A stretch of 64,000 nucleotides of DNA from Corallococcus caeni (GTDB taxonomy: Bacteria > Myxococcota > Myxococcia > Myxococcales > Myxococcaceae), in the NCBI RefSeq assembly GCF_036245865.1, contig NZ_BTTW01000004.1, positions 186,001-250,000 on the forward strand. The letters are read 5' to 3'. The translations under genes were made by a program, and so were the position numbers. Positions 9,501 to 18,200 of this stretch are shown here, one piece after another. Every line of letters starts with the position of its first letter. The first letter of the stretch is position 1. The notes under the pieces were generated by a model, which worked only from the letters and a program-made list of their open reading frames with translations, was not told the origin of the DNA and made no database searches.

Positions 9501-11624
9501 GGGGGCGCAGGCGAGCAGCGCCGCATGGAACCCCGTGAGTTGGGCGAGCGCATCCGGCAGCACGGGCGCGACACCCAGGGCCCGCACCACCCCGAGCGCG
9601 GCGATGCCCAGCGACAGGTCCTCCAGGGGACGGAGCGCGTCACGCAGGCCCTGGCGCTCCGCCCACGCGGACTGCGCCCACCCACCCAGGCCGTACAGCA
9701 CCGCCGCGAGCGCGAAGACGCAGAGGCTCGCCGCGCTGGAATCAAGCCACCGGGGCGCGCCCACGGCCGCGAGCCCTCCAAAGAGCAGCGCGACCCCGCC
9801 CAGGTAGTGGAGCCCCCGCCACCTCCACCGCCCCGCGAGGTGGGCCGCGACCGCGATGACCGCACCCGTGAGGGCCCGGGGCCAGGGCAGGTCCGTGCCC
9901 TGCGTCCAGGCCACCACCGAGAAGGCGGGCATCGTCGCCAGGGAGGCGACGACGCCCCACGCGAGCAGTCGGTTGCGCAGGACGCCGGAGTCCGTCATGC
10001 GCGCCAGGAGCAGCAGCCCGGACGCCACCACCGCGACGCCGAAGCACCACCACGCCGGCGTGCCAGGCGCCTGGTTGTGCGCGACCAGCGCCCCCGCGAG
10101 CAGCGCGGCCATGACGGCCGGATGCACCAACGCCCTGCGCCGGAACTCCAGCAGGAAGAAGACGAGCGAAGCCAGCAAGGGCGCGCAGACGGATGCCACG
10201 TCCACCCAGGGCTGCTCGCCCGGGAAGGTCGAGAAGGCTCCGAGGGCCCCCGCGAGCGCACCGCTGGCGACCACCGCGTGCGCCAGCGTCTCGAACACCG
10301 GGGCCGCGCGGGGATACGCCGCCCGGACGGCCTCCGAGGACGACGCCACCGCCACCACCGCGCCCAGCGCCACCGCCCAGAGCACGAGGCCCGCGAACAG
10401 GGCGCTCCCCGGCTCCAGCGCCTGGAACCCGGAGGGGCCGCTCGCCACGCAGAAGACCGCCAGCCACAGCGCGCCATAGAAGGCGGCGCCGACGCCGACG
10501 AACGAAGCCCTGCCCGCGTCCGCCGCCCGCGCCCGCCACACCGAAGCCCCGAGCGCCACCACGCCCGCGAACGCGCACAGCACCCTCGGCCACGGCGCGT
10601 CGTCCCAGCCCATCAACGGGAGCCCCGCCAGGAGCGAGGGGAACAGCGCCACCGCGAGGGACGTCGCGGACGTCCCATGCCACAGCCGCCCGGCGGCCCT
10701 CAGCGGAACGAGCGCGACAGCGGCGACGCCAATCGCGGTGGGGACGCCCAGCCCGGGCTCCAGCGCCACCAGCGCCGACAGCGCGATGAACACCACCGGC
10801 AGCAGGGCAAGGCCAATGGCCGCGAGGACCCGCCCCGCCGACCGCGAGCGCCGCGCCAGGAACGTGCCCAGCCCGATGAAGGCCGCGTGGTAGCCCAGGA
10901 GCGCGCCCGTGACGATCAACTGCCGGGGCACCCCGCCGAGCGCCCGCCACGCCTCGCGCACGCCCATGAGCGAGCCGCCCAGCACGAGCACCGCGCCCAG
11001 GAACCACCAGATGTACTCATGAAGACGGGGAGGGTTGTCACCCTCGTCGAGCGCGAGCACCGCCTCCAGTCCGCCGCCCCCCATCGAGTCCAGGTGCCCC
11101 CGGGCGAACAGCGCCTGTCCGGAGCCCAGCGCCGAGCCCAGGTCCTCCTCGCTGGAGGACTCGCCCGCGTCCAGGGCCGCCGCGCGCCGCCGTGCCGCCT
11201 GTTCCCGCTCCGCCCGGGCCGTCTCGTCCAGGGAGTGCGCGAGCGACGCCAGCCACCCCGGACGCCACCCGCCCGCGCGGCGAAGCGAGTGCGCGACGCC
11301 ATCCGCCCAGGCCTCCACGCGAGCCGCGGAGTCCGCCGAAGGTGTCTCCGGGACCGCGACCGGCGGAGGCTCGGGCACCTCCGGAACCATGACGACGGCC
11401 TCGGCTGGAGCCAGCAGCGAGGCCTCCAGCCGGTCCGCCGTGGCCGGGTCCAACAACCCATCGAAGCGCCAGCGCTCCAGCCGCCGCTGCATCCGCGCCA
11501 GCACGAAGTCATCCAGGTGCCGTCCGGTGGCGGGCACGAGGGCGGCGCCGCACTCCGGGCACAGGGGCCCGGAGTCGGTCGCGCGCGGTTCCGCACAGGC
11601 AGGGCAGAGCATGGACACCAGCAT
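6576..11624 (-). CDS. Very large multi-spanning membrane protein with N-terminal zinc ribbon (DUF2157-like start)
   Basis: 1682 residues. The N-terminus is a double-CxxC zinc ribbon (CPACAEP..CPECGAAL), then a soluble helical segment (LDDFVLARMQRRLERW..GLLDPATADRLEASLL) resembling the lead-in of DUF2157 proteins. From about residue 200 to the end there is an almost unbroken series of hydrophobic helices, dozens in all, with short polar loops and no recognisable catalytic motif. It must be an inner-membrane protein; its function is unknown. The start at 11624 follows a GGGGGGA box five bases upstream; an in-frame ATG at 11612 is an alternative. It is transcribed away from the lipoprotein gene at 11707-12900 in the same direction and probably stands alone. 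Confidence 0.7.
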   Translation of the reverse strand: MLVSMLCPACAEPRATDSGPLCPECGAALVPATGRHLDDFVLARMQRRLERWRFDGLLDPATADRLEASLLAPAEAVVMVPEVPEPPPVAVPETPSADSAARVEAWADGVAHSLRRAGGWRPGWLASLAHSLDETARAEREQAARRRAAALDAGESSSEEDLGSALGSGQALFARGHLDSMGGGGLEAVLALDEGDNPPRLHEYIWWFLGAVLVLGGSLMGVREAWRALGGVPRQLIVTGALLGYHAAFIGLGTFLARRSRSAGRVLAAIGLALLPVVFIALSALVALEPGLGVPTAIGVAAVALVPLRAAGRLWHGTSATSLAVALFPSLLAGLPLMGWDDAPWPRVLCAFAGVVALGASVWRARAADAGRASFVGVGAAFYGALWLAVFCVASGPSGFQALEPGSALFAGLVLWAVALGAVVAVASSSEAVRAAYPRAAPVFETLAHAVVASGALAGALGAFSTFPGEQPWVDVASVCAPLLASLVFFLLEFRRRALVHPAVMAALLAGALVAHNQAPGTPAWWCFGVAVVASGLLLLARMTDSGVLRNRLLAWGVVASLATMPAFSVVAWTQGTDLPWPRALTGAVIAVAAHLAGRWRWRGLHYLGGVALLFGGLAAVGAPRWLDSSAASLCVFALAAVLYGLGGWAQSAWAERQGLRDALRPLEDLSLGIAALGVVRALGVAPVLPDALAQLTGFHAALLACAPTAVATGVLLLRVRREGSRLVSFLAATGLALTVSQALGTVSDFGSARAALVSSGLGFGFALLALLRGRDVERAKGRRMLDVLPLPFGARGRPLFTDGFAGAALVQALFTVVTLLNWSLLPTSAERPEALLAGALLTAGALLAFVSRGFVAFALRGSVGTLAAGGAFIALTGVVNRAGRPLPPDVSAWRLPLIGIALWALALVLRRVGPWVGQRLEKPRHGPLYHAVPHLGVAVLAALLLRSAFIVGLPGPSRALGLVPPLLVLGPALLAVLLAASFRSRFLAHLGLLLGLPGAALWAAQQSLLGSPLVALLPPNGQWIRATAAQRISPSLSWLHPDAWMPPGTTEFLLWQHAFAGVAAAGLVYAGFAVAVARVDAGRAFFRRLLSLRPDEGPGPFLQALRRETLTAVALVVAAAFFQPGLTAAELLLATGAVLFVGGARGPGRGVVGVGLLLLVHAQAHLAPSIETWPGPTLALLGLAVVVVAPWLAKRRGHDEGRTRLRAHLAVLPCFAAALLYALAVTGDTSSTVAVPVLVWRMFEGLGGTWMLSAALPLTLGLLAAALLVAAFQWRGALAGVIAGLGTMVAGGAVVATGMVLLSQAMAPAYRSLFTVSGAMLALAAAGSALSLHVARRATSRRRSDVAGGMGWGRDLWLVASAALLAAVALGGRASEDVLPVALAAIGVAVGVALHAAWREHTGRHVYFVQVAVVGVYALVRGLYAQGLRPEHDALFALSLGFVLVGVTVLARRAGVRPVEQATRRFAALLPIAVALVLPGDATGEAALFAGGSGLLYAALGAVERSRMFGAFAAAACNLALLLAALAFGLEGLEVYLAPLGLLLLMMGQLFTSSLPHAARNAVRILGGLLLYVPAAAKLAARMGDSADGTYAVVFGAVCLLGVAVGMALRIRAYLALGTLFLLLDVVANLLDAGLRDHRIGFLVMTLAGLSIVTGRVMATLKRREWELLLGRVRVQLRGWD

Positions 11625-11706
11625 ACAGGTCCCCCCACCCCTGGAACGCCGGCCCTGGAGACACAGTCACCTCGCGGCTGTCTGGAGCCCTCCCACCACG
11701 TCCGTC

Positions 11707-12900
11707 CTACAGGCCGTCGTGGTAGCAGAAGCCGCTGCCGCGGTCGTAACCGCCACCGGAGAGCGGGTAGTTGACGAAGCCCAGCTCCTCGCCCGCGCCG
11801 CAGTCCGACCGGGCGCGCGCGTAGCGCAGGCAGGTGGCCTGGCCCGAACCCGTCACGTCCGCGCAGACGCCGCGGGCGCCCTCGACGCCGCAGAACTCCG
11901 TGAAGCCCCCGCTGCACGTCTCACCAATCAGCGCGGGGTCGAAGGCGAAGCCGATGGGCTCCAGGACGGACTGCTCGATGCACAGGCCGTAGACGCCGCA
12001 GAGGGTGCCGCTGGGGCAGCCGGGGACCGCGGCCATCGGGTCGCACGTCTTCAGGCACTGCGGTTCGTCCGAGAGCAGGTCCGTGCACGCGAAGCCCTGC
12101 GCGCAGTCCGTCGTCGCCGGGTGGTGGGTCTCCACGGCGGGCGTGGACGTGCACGCCGCGCCCTGCGTCTTCGTCCCTTCCGACTTCTCCAGCGTGCCGT
12201 CATCCGCGAAGTAGTCGTCCGCCACGCAGGTGTGACCCGGCAGGTTCGCCGTCAGCGAGCCCTGGCGCGGATCACAACCCAGCGAGCGCACGGTGTTCCA
12301 GGTCGCGTAGCGGATCCACTTGCACGCCCCGCCCGGGACCACCGCGCTGCCCTTGTAGGGGGCGCTGAGCGGCGGCGCGTTCACCGACTCGCGCAGCGTC
12401 ACGTTGTAGAGCGCGCCCACCGTCTGCTGCGGCGACACCTTGAGCGCCAGCAGCAGCGAACCGGAGTCCGCCACGAACAGCTTCTGGCCGGTCGTCCCCG
12501 CGTCCTGGTAGCCGTAGACGCACTGCTCGCAGGTGAAGAGGTTGCCGCCACCCGCCGCCAGGTCATGCAGGCCCGGCGCCGTGTTCACGTCCAGCCGGAT
12601 GAGCGCGCTGTCCGCCACCGCCGGGTCCCCGAAGGACCCGAACGTGCCCTGGTAGGTCGGCTGACTGCCATACTTCACCGGCGTCAGCTGGATGCCGTTC
12701 GCCAGGTCATTCATCGTGATCTCCGTACACCCCGCGGGCGGGGTGAGCGCCTGCGTCCGCTGCTGGACCGCCTCCAGCTGCTCCTGCGCGGGGGACTCCT
12801 CCCGCGGCTGCGGCTCCACGGCACAGCCCGTCAGCGCCATGCTCAGCACGGCGCTCCAACGCCACGCACGAAACCCGAGGCTTCGAGTCGTCATTGTCAT
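11707..12900 (-). CDS. Cys-rich lipoprotein of unknown function
   Basis: 397 residues. The start at 12900 (MTMTTRSLGF) has GAGAGA just upstream and gives an ideal lipoprotein signal: Arg-rich n-region, hydrophobic core and lipobox S-M-A-L-T-G-C with C26 as the lipidated residue. After a Gln/Glu-rich linker (EESPAQEQLEAVQQ) comes a globular domain, and the last third holds many paired cysteines (DCAQGFACTDLLSDEPQCLKTC, CPSGTLCGVYGLCIEQS, FCGVEGARGVC). That pattern suggests disulphide-rich repeats exposed at the cell surface or in the periplasm. I recognise no enzyme motif. The in-frame extension further upstream is rejected because it would bury the lipobox. Confidence 0.7.
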   Translation of the reverse strand: MTMTTRSLGFRAWRWSAVLSMALTGCAVEPQPREESPAQEQLEAVQQRTQALTPPAGCTEITMNDLANGIQLTPVKYGSQPTYQGTFGSFGDPAVADSALIRLDVNTAPGLHDLAAGGGNLFTCEQCVYGYQDAGTTGQKLFVADSGSLLLALKVSPQQTVGALYNVTLRESVNAPPLSAPYKGSAVVPGGACKWIRYATWNTVRSLGCDPRQGSLTANLPGHTCVADDYFADDGTLEKSEGTKTQGAACTSTPAVETHHPATTDCAQGFACTDLLSDEPQCLKTCDPMAAVPGCPSGTLCGVYGLCIEQSVLEPIGFAFDPALIGETCSGGFTEFCGVEGARGVCADVTGSGQATCLRYARARSDCGAGEELGFVNYPLSGGGYDRGSGFCYHDGL

Positions 12901-13057
12901 TCTCTCAATGTATGGGTTTGAGGCTGCCCGGGGGGAACAGCCAATCCGGGAGCTCTGGATGAAGTGCTGGTGGGTGATTTCGTCTGTGATTGGCAATCCG
13001 ATTCGACATTGCGGCGGGACTGCTGTTGCCGCCGCATTCCTTGCGTTCAGGATGGAT

Positions 13058-13597
13058 TCAGAACGGGGAGCCGCGCGTCGTGACGCGCACCTGCTGGGTG
13101 TTGATGGCCACCGCGAGCTTCTGGAACAGCTCATGGAACTGGGGCTGGGTCAGCTTGTCGCGCAGGGCGACGAACTCACCGCGCTCCCGGTCGCCCCAGG
13201 TGCGGGACTTGATGCTGTCCTCCAGGACGCGGCGGGCCTTCGCGAAGGCCTCCAGGTTGTCCGCTGGAATGGACACGGATTGCCGTGGCCGCTCCGAGGT
13301 GGCCTCCGCCCTGGCGTCGTCCCTCGCGGTCTGGAGCTCCTCCCGCACCACCCGGCGCACGTCCTCCTGGAGTGCCCTTGCGTCCAGCCCCGCCACGGCC
13401 ACTGGCGCCGGGCGGGAAGGGCCCTCCAGGCCTTGTCTCAAGAAACGCAGCTCCCGCTCCACTCCCTCCAGCCGGCGAGAGAGCTCCGCGTCCGTGGTGG
13501 CCACCGCGGGCGGCTCGGTCCAGCGGGCCATGCCGAAGCCGGCGCCCGCGGACGCCACGAGCGCCGCCAGGTACAAACCCCTGGATGCCATCGTCAT
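13058..13597 (-). CDS. Membrane-anchored coiled-coil protein of unknown function
   Basis: 179 residues. It starts at 13597 (MTMASRGLYLAAL), eight bases after GGGAG. One N-terminal hydrophobic segment (LYLAALVASAGAGFGMA) can serve as an uncleaved anchor or signal. It is followed by a heptad-like helical stretch (DAELSRRLEGVERELRFLRQGLEG) and a charged C-terminal domain (DVRRVVREELQTARDDARAEA; later FAKARRVLEDSIKSRTWGDRERGEF). No catalytic residues are evident. It lies 19 bases after the stop of the small secreted-protein gene at 13617-14003 on the same strand, so the two are probably one transcript and may act together in the envelope. Confidence 0.6.
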   Translation of the reverse strand: MTMASRGLYLAALVASAGAGFGMARWTEPPAVATTDAELSRRLEGVERELRFLRQGLEGPSRPAPVAVAGLDARALQEDVRRVVREELQTARDDARAEATSERPRQSVSIPADNLEAFAKARRVLEDSIKSRTWGDRERGEFVALRDKLTQPQFHELFQKLAVAINTQQVRVTTRGSPF

Positions 13598-13616
13598 GGT
13601 CCGTTCTCCCAGGGGC

Positions 13617-14003
13617 CTACTTGGGTTCCAGGAAGGAGGCGTTCCGCACCTCGACGTGGGTACAGGTACCCAAGCCATCGTGGGTCACATCGATGAAGGC
13701 GTCCGACGTAGCGGCCTTGAGGACCTCGATCATGTCCTTGTTGGAGGTGTTGCAGATCGCCACCGCCGCGGTGGAGTCCTGCGCGAAGATGACGGCGACG
13801 GTGAAGCCGTTTCCGGCCTGGATGACGATGTCGAGGGATTCGAGGCTGTTCGCGCTGTTGCGGACGCTCCCGAGGCTTCCCATGATCCTGTTGGTCGCCG
13901 AGTCAATGACGAGGGGGTACGCGCTCTGACCCCCGGCCCAGGCGGTGCTGCTTCCCGCGAGCATGGCCAGACCCAGCGCAAGGGCAATCTTCTTCTTGAA
14001 CAT
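13617..14003 (-). CDS. Small secreted protein of unknown function
   Basis: 128 residues with a textbook Sec signal: MFKKKIALALGLAMLAGSSTAWAGG, cleaved probably after AWA. The mature domain of about 105 residues is rich in beta-branched residues (SLESLDIVIQAGNGFTVAVIFAQDS) and has two cysteines (AICNTS and GLGTCTHVE) that could form one disulphide. GGAGA precedes the ATG. An inverted repeat (GTTGCTA..TAGCAAC, 14024-14047) lies in its leader. It is the first gene of a two-gene unit with the coiled-coil protein downstream. I do not recognise a family. Confidence 0.65.
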   Translation of the reverse strand: MFKKKIALALGLAMLAGSSTAWAGGQSAYPLVIDSATNRIMGSLGSVRNSANSLESLDIVIQAGNGFTVAVIFAQDSTAAVAICNTSNKDMIEVLKAATSDAFIDVTHDGLGTCTHVEVRNASFLEPK

Positions 14004-14023
14004 GATGTGTCTCCAGGGTTGTT

Positions 14024-14047
14024 GTTGCTAAGAATTCTCATAGCAAC
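14024..14047. promoter_or_regulatory. Perfect inverted repeat in leader of the small secreted-protein gene
   Basis: GTTGCTA (14024-14030) and TAGCAAC (14041-14047) are perfect arms around a ten-base AT-rich spacer containing GAATTC. It sits about 20-45 bases upstream of the ATG at 14003, just before the GGAGA ribosome-binding site. It could be a dimeric-repressor operator or a leader hairpin; the sequence alone does not decide. Confidence 0.35.
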
Positions 14048-14115
14048 AGGGCCTGACATCGCCGCGAGCTTCGCGCGGCAGTCCCGAGGCATGAGAACCC
14101 GAGAGGCATTGGGAC

Positions 14116-15096
14116 CTACGGCCTGGTGTTGCGCTCGCGCAGCGCCTTGCACGGGTCGTCTTCCGGCACCGCGGGCGTGAACCAGACGTAGTCGTAGGGC
14201 AGGGCGGAGGCGTCCGCCGCGGCCGCGTAGTCCTGGGGCTTCAGCGCCTCCGGCGACACCTCCAGCAGCGCCACGCTCAGCACCGGGACGTCCTTCGCGC
14301 GGCGCTCCAGGTGCGCGGGGACGGCCCGGTCCTTGCGCACGTGGCCGTTGCCGGTGATGAGCACCGCGCCGTCCGCGGGCACGGTCTCCAGCAGCCGGTC
14401 CGCCATCATCGCGTCGCGCGCCCGCTGGGCCAGCGCCATGGGCTCCAGCATCTCCCGAGGGAGCTGTCCGCAGTGCGAGCGGTCCAGCTCCTCGCGCACC
14501 GCCTCCGCCTCCGCCTCGGGCACGGGCGCCTCCAGCCCCAGGCGCGAGCGCAGGTCGGAAGGCAGCGCCTCCGGTCCCTTCATCACCAGCGCCCGCACCT
14601 GCGCGCGGGGGAGGTTGGCGGCGACGATGGGCAGGTGCGCCTGGAGGCCCGCGGTGAACACGGGTTCGTAGAGGCTGAAGGCGGGCCAGCCGCTGTTCGC
14701 CCAGTCCACCGCCTTCGCCAGGCCCTCCGCGTCCTCCGGCCGGGCCTTCAGCGCCGCGTCCACGGCGGGCTGCTGCGTGACGTCCAGCATCTCGAAGGCG
14801 AGCGCGGGGCGCTGGCCCGCGTCCGTCTTCGCGCGCACCAGCTCCGCCTGGAGCCGGTGGTGGTCCGGGTGGTCATGCCGTTCACCGATGAGCACGAAGC
14901 GCGCGGGCACCACCGCCGCGCGCAGGGCGCTCTCGTCCACGAAGCGGCCCGCCGCCACGTCCCAGATGCGCCCCACCAGCGGGTGATCGCGGTGCAGCGT
15001 CGTGGCCCACTCGCGCGCGGCGGTGGGGGAGGGCTGCTGGCGGCTGGCGCAGCCCAGGGACAGCGCGAGGACGAGGATGAAAGGGATTCGCGTCAT
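14116..15096 (-). CDS. ChaN-family lipoprotein (Tiki/EreA/ChaN superfamily)
   Basis: 326 residues. The signal MTRIPFILVLALSLGC ends in a lipobox, lipidating C16. The mature protein carries the ChaN/DUF399 hallmarks: RFVLIGERHDHPDHHRLQ near residue 65-85, PALAFEMLDVTQQPAVD, a middle segment with WANSGWPAFSLYEPVF, and the late VLITGNGHVRKDRAVPAHL. Characterised relatives such as Campylobacter ChaN bind haem; others in the superfamily are hydrolase-like or protease-like. The His-rich GERHDH motif is intact, so a metal- or haem-related role at the outer membrane is likely but not shown. It is divergent from the histidine-kinase gene. Confidence 0.82.
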   Translation of the reverse strand: MTRIPFILVLALSLGCASRQQPSPTAAREWATTLHRDHPLVGRIWDVAAGRFVDESALRAAVVPARFVLIGERHDHPDHHRLQAELVRAKTDAGQRPALAFEMLDVTQQPAVDAALKARPEDAEGLAKAVDWANSGWPAFSLYEPVFTAGLQAHLPIVAANLPRAQVRALVMKGPEALPSDLRSRLGLEAPVPEAEAEAVREELDRSHCGQLPREMLEPMALAQRARDAMMADRLLETVPADGAVLITGNGHVRKDRAVPAHLERRAKDVPVLSVALLEVSPEALKPQDYAAAADASALPYDYVWFTPAVPEDDPCKALRERNTRP

Positions 15097-15264
15097 TCCG
15101 GCATCTCACCCGGCCCCTGTCGGCATTGCCCGCTGGAAAAGCCATCGCTTGCACTGCCGGACACGCCTGCTCCCATGAGGAAGCGGTGGGCAGGTTCGAG
15201 GAGCCCCCGCTGAGAAGCCCTGCTCGGTAGGCGACGGAATGCGCGGTCCTGTCGGATTCCAGCG

Positions 15265-18200
15265 TTGAAGTGGGGGGAACGGCTCGCTACGTCCACCCCA
15301 GGTCTTTTCATCCACGCGTCCCGCACCCACGAGCCTCTCCTGAGCCGTCCGACGAACGAACAGAACGCTCCGGAGCCGGTGGGAGACGCCGTGGCCGCGC
15401 CGTGTCCCGAAGGATGGCTGGCCGTGTTGCGCGGCGGCAGCGTGATGGGGCGGCTCATCCTGGAGCGGGACTGGTCCGGGACGCCGCTGGGCCCCATCAC
15501 GTCGTGGCCGTCCACCCTGCGCACCCTCGTGAGCATGTGCCTGATGACGCGCTTCCCCATGTTCATCTACTGGGGACCGGAGCGCGTGCAGCTCTACAAC
15601 GACGCGGGCATCCCCATCATGGGCGCCAAGCACCCGCACCACGCGCTGGGGCCGCTGCGCGACGTCTTCCCGGAGCTGTGGCCCCACCTGGGGCGCATGT
15701 TCGAAGACCTGGAGCGCACGCGGCAGGCGAACTGGGCGGAGAGCCAGTCGCTGCCCATCCTGCGCAACGGCTCCGCCGAGGAGGCCTACTTCACCTGGTC
15801 CTACACCCCGGTGCTGGACGACGACGGCGCGGTGGTGGGCTTCTACACGCCGGCCCTGGAGACGACGGGGCAGGTCCTGGGGCAGCGGCGCCTGCGCACG
15901 CTGCACCTCCTCTCCCAGCGCGCCAGCGGCGCGGGCTCCGTGGAGGAGGCGTGCCGGGCCGGCCTGGACGCCCTGGCGGAGAACCCCGCGGACCTGCCCT
16001 TCACCTGGCTCTACGTCACGGACGCGGAAGGGACGCGGGCCTCGCTCGTGGGCTCCACCGGCATGGGCGCCCGGGGCCCGGCGGTGCCCGCGTCCATCGA
16101 CCTGCGCGCGCCGCGGGACGGAGGGCTCGCGGGAGCGCTCCTGGCTCCGGCGGCGGGCACGCGCCAGACGCCGTGGGTGGAGGACGTGAATGGGTGGCTC
16201 GCGGCGCCGCTGCCGTCAGACGTCGCGGAGCCGCCCCGGCCCGCCCTGGTGCTGCCGCTGCCGCACGCGGAAGGGGACCGCGACCTGGGCTTCCTGGTAG
16301 CGGGCCTGAGCCCGTTCCTGAACCCCGCGGGGGAATACAGGGGCTTCCTCGAGCTGGTGGCGGGGGCCCTGGCCACGGCCGCCTCCAGCGCTCGCGCGCG
16401 GCAGGAGGCCCAGGAGCGGATGGAGCAGCTCGCGGCCCTGGACCGGGCCAAGACGGCCTTCTTCAGCAACGTGAGCCACGAGTTCCGCACGCCCCTGACG
16501 CTGATGCTCGGGCCCGTGGAGGACGCGCTGTCGGACTCGGCGGAGCCCCTGGGGCCGCGGCAGGCCGAGCGGCTGTCCCTGGTGCAGCGCAACGCCAGCC
16601 GGCTGCTCAAGCTGGTCAACACGCTGCTCGACTTCACCCGCACGGAGGCCGGACGCGTGCGCGCGGCCTTCCAGCCCACGGACCTGTCCGCCTTCACCGC
16701 GGAGCTGGTGAGCCACTTCGAGTCCATCGCGAAGCGCGCCGGGCTGGTCCTCACGGTGGACCTGGCGCCCCTGCCGGAAGCGGTGTGGGTGGACCGCGAG
16801 ATGTGGGAGAAGGTTGTCTTCAACCTGCTCTCCAACGCGATGAAGTTCACCTTCGAGGGAGGCGTCCACGTCCGGCTGGTCCAGGACGCGGGCCGCGCGC
16901 GGCTGACGGTCCGGGACACCGGCAATGGCATCCCAGCCTCGGAGCTGCCGCACATCTTCGAGCGGTTCCACCGCGTGGAGAACGCCCGGTCGCGCAGCCA
17001 CGAGGGCAGCGGCATCGGGCTGAGCCTCGTGCAGGAGCTGACGAAGCTGCACGGCGGCTCCGTGGGCGTGACGAGCGAGCCCGGCAGCGGAGCGACCTTC
17101 AGCGTCGCGGTGCCCCTGGGCCACCACCACCTGCCGCGCGAACAGGTGGTCCCCGAGGGCAAGGAGGCCCTGCGCTCCAGCGCGGAGAGCGTCTCCCCCT
17201 TCGTCGAGGAGATCCGCGGGTGGCTGCGCACGCCTCCCCCGCCCGTCGCGCCGGAGCCCGGACCGCAGGGCCCGCGGGGGGCCGCGCCGCCGCTGCTCCC
17301 GGACGCCTCCGCGCGGGTGCTGGTGGTGGACGACAACGCGGACCTGCGCACGTACATCACCGGGCTGCTGGCCGGGGTGGTGACGGTGGAGACGGCGGAG
17401 GACGGCATGGCCGCGCTCCAGGCCATCCGCGAGCATCCCCCCGACCTCGTGCTGAGCGACGTGATGATGCCGCGCCTGGGTGGGTTCGGGCTGCTGCGGG
17501 AGCTGCGCGCGGACCCCCGGCTGCGGGCCATCCCCTTCATCCTGCTGTCGGCGCGGGCAGGGGAGGAGGCGTCGGTGGAGGGGCTGGAGGCGGGCGCGGA
17601 TGACTACCTGGTGAAGCCCTTCTCCGCGCGCGAGCTGTCCGCGCGGGTGCGCACCCAGCTGGAGATGGCGCGGGTGCGCCGGGACGTGGCGGCGCTGGCG
17701 GCGCGGGAGGTGGTGCTGGAGGAGGCGGTGCGCGCGCGGGACGACTTCCTGTCCGTCGCGAGCCACGAATTGAAGACGCCCCTGGCGGCGTTCCGGCTCC
17801 AGCTGGAACGGCTGGAGCGCGGTCTGGATGCGAACGCGCGAGCCGAGCTGCGCGAGCGCTTCCTCGACACCCGGCGGCAGGTGCAGCGGCTGGTCACCAT
17901 CGTGGAGACGCTGCTGGACGTGTCGCAGCTCACCGCCGGCCCTCCGCTGCTGACGGTGGAGGACGAGGACTTCAGCGCGCTGGTGACGGACGTCGTGGCC
18001 CGGCAGCAGGAGGAGCTGACGCGGGCGGGGTGTGTCCTGACGCTGCGGAGCGAGGGGCCGGTGCCGGTCCGCCTGGACCGGGAGCGCCTGGCGCAGGTGG
18101 TGCGCAGCCTGCTGTCCAACGCGATGAAGTACGCGCCGGGCAAGCCGGTGGAGGTGCTCGTGGAGCAGGACGGCCCGCTCGCGCGCCTGACGGTGGTGGA

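Noticed and set aside
6951-11774. Open frame of 1607 codons on the plus strand opposite the large membrane protein
   Set aside because: The Arg/Gln/His-rich translation is typical of antisense of a hydrophobic high-GC gene; the minus strand has zinc-ribbon and membrane-helix structure and a ribosome-binding site.
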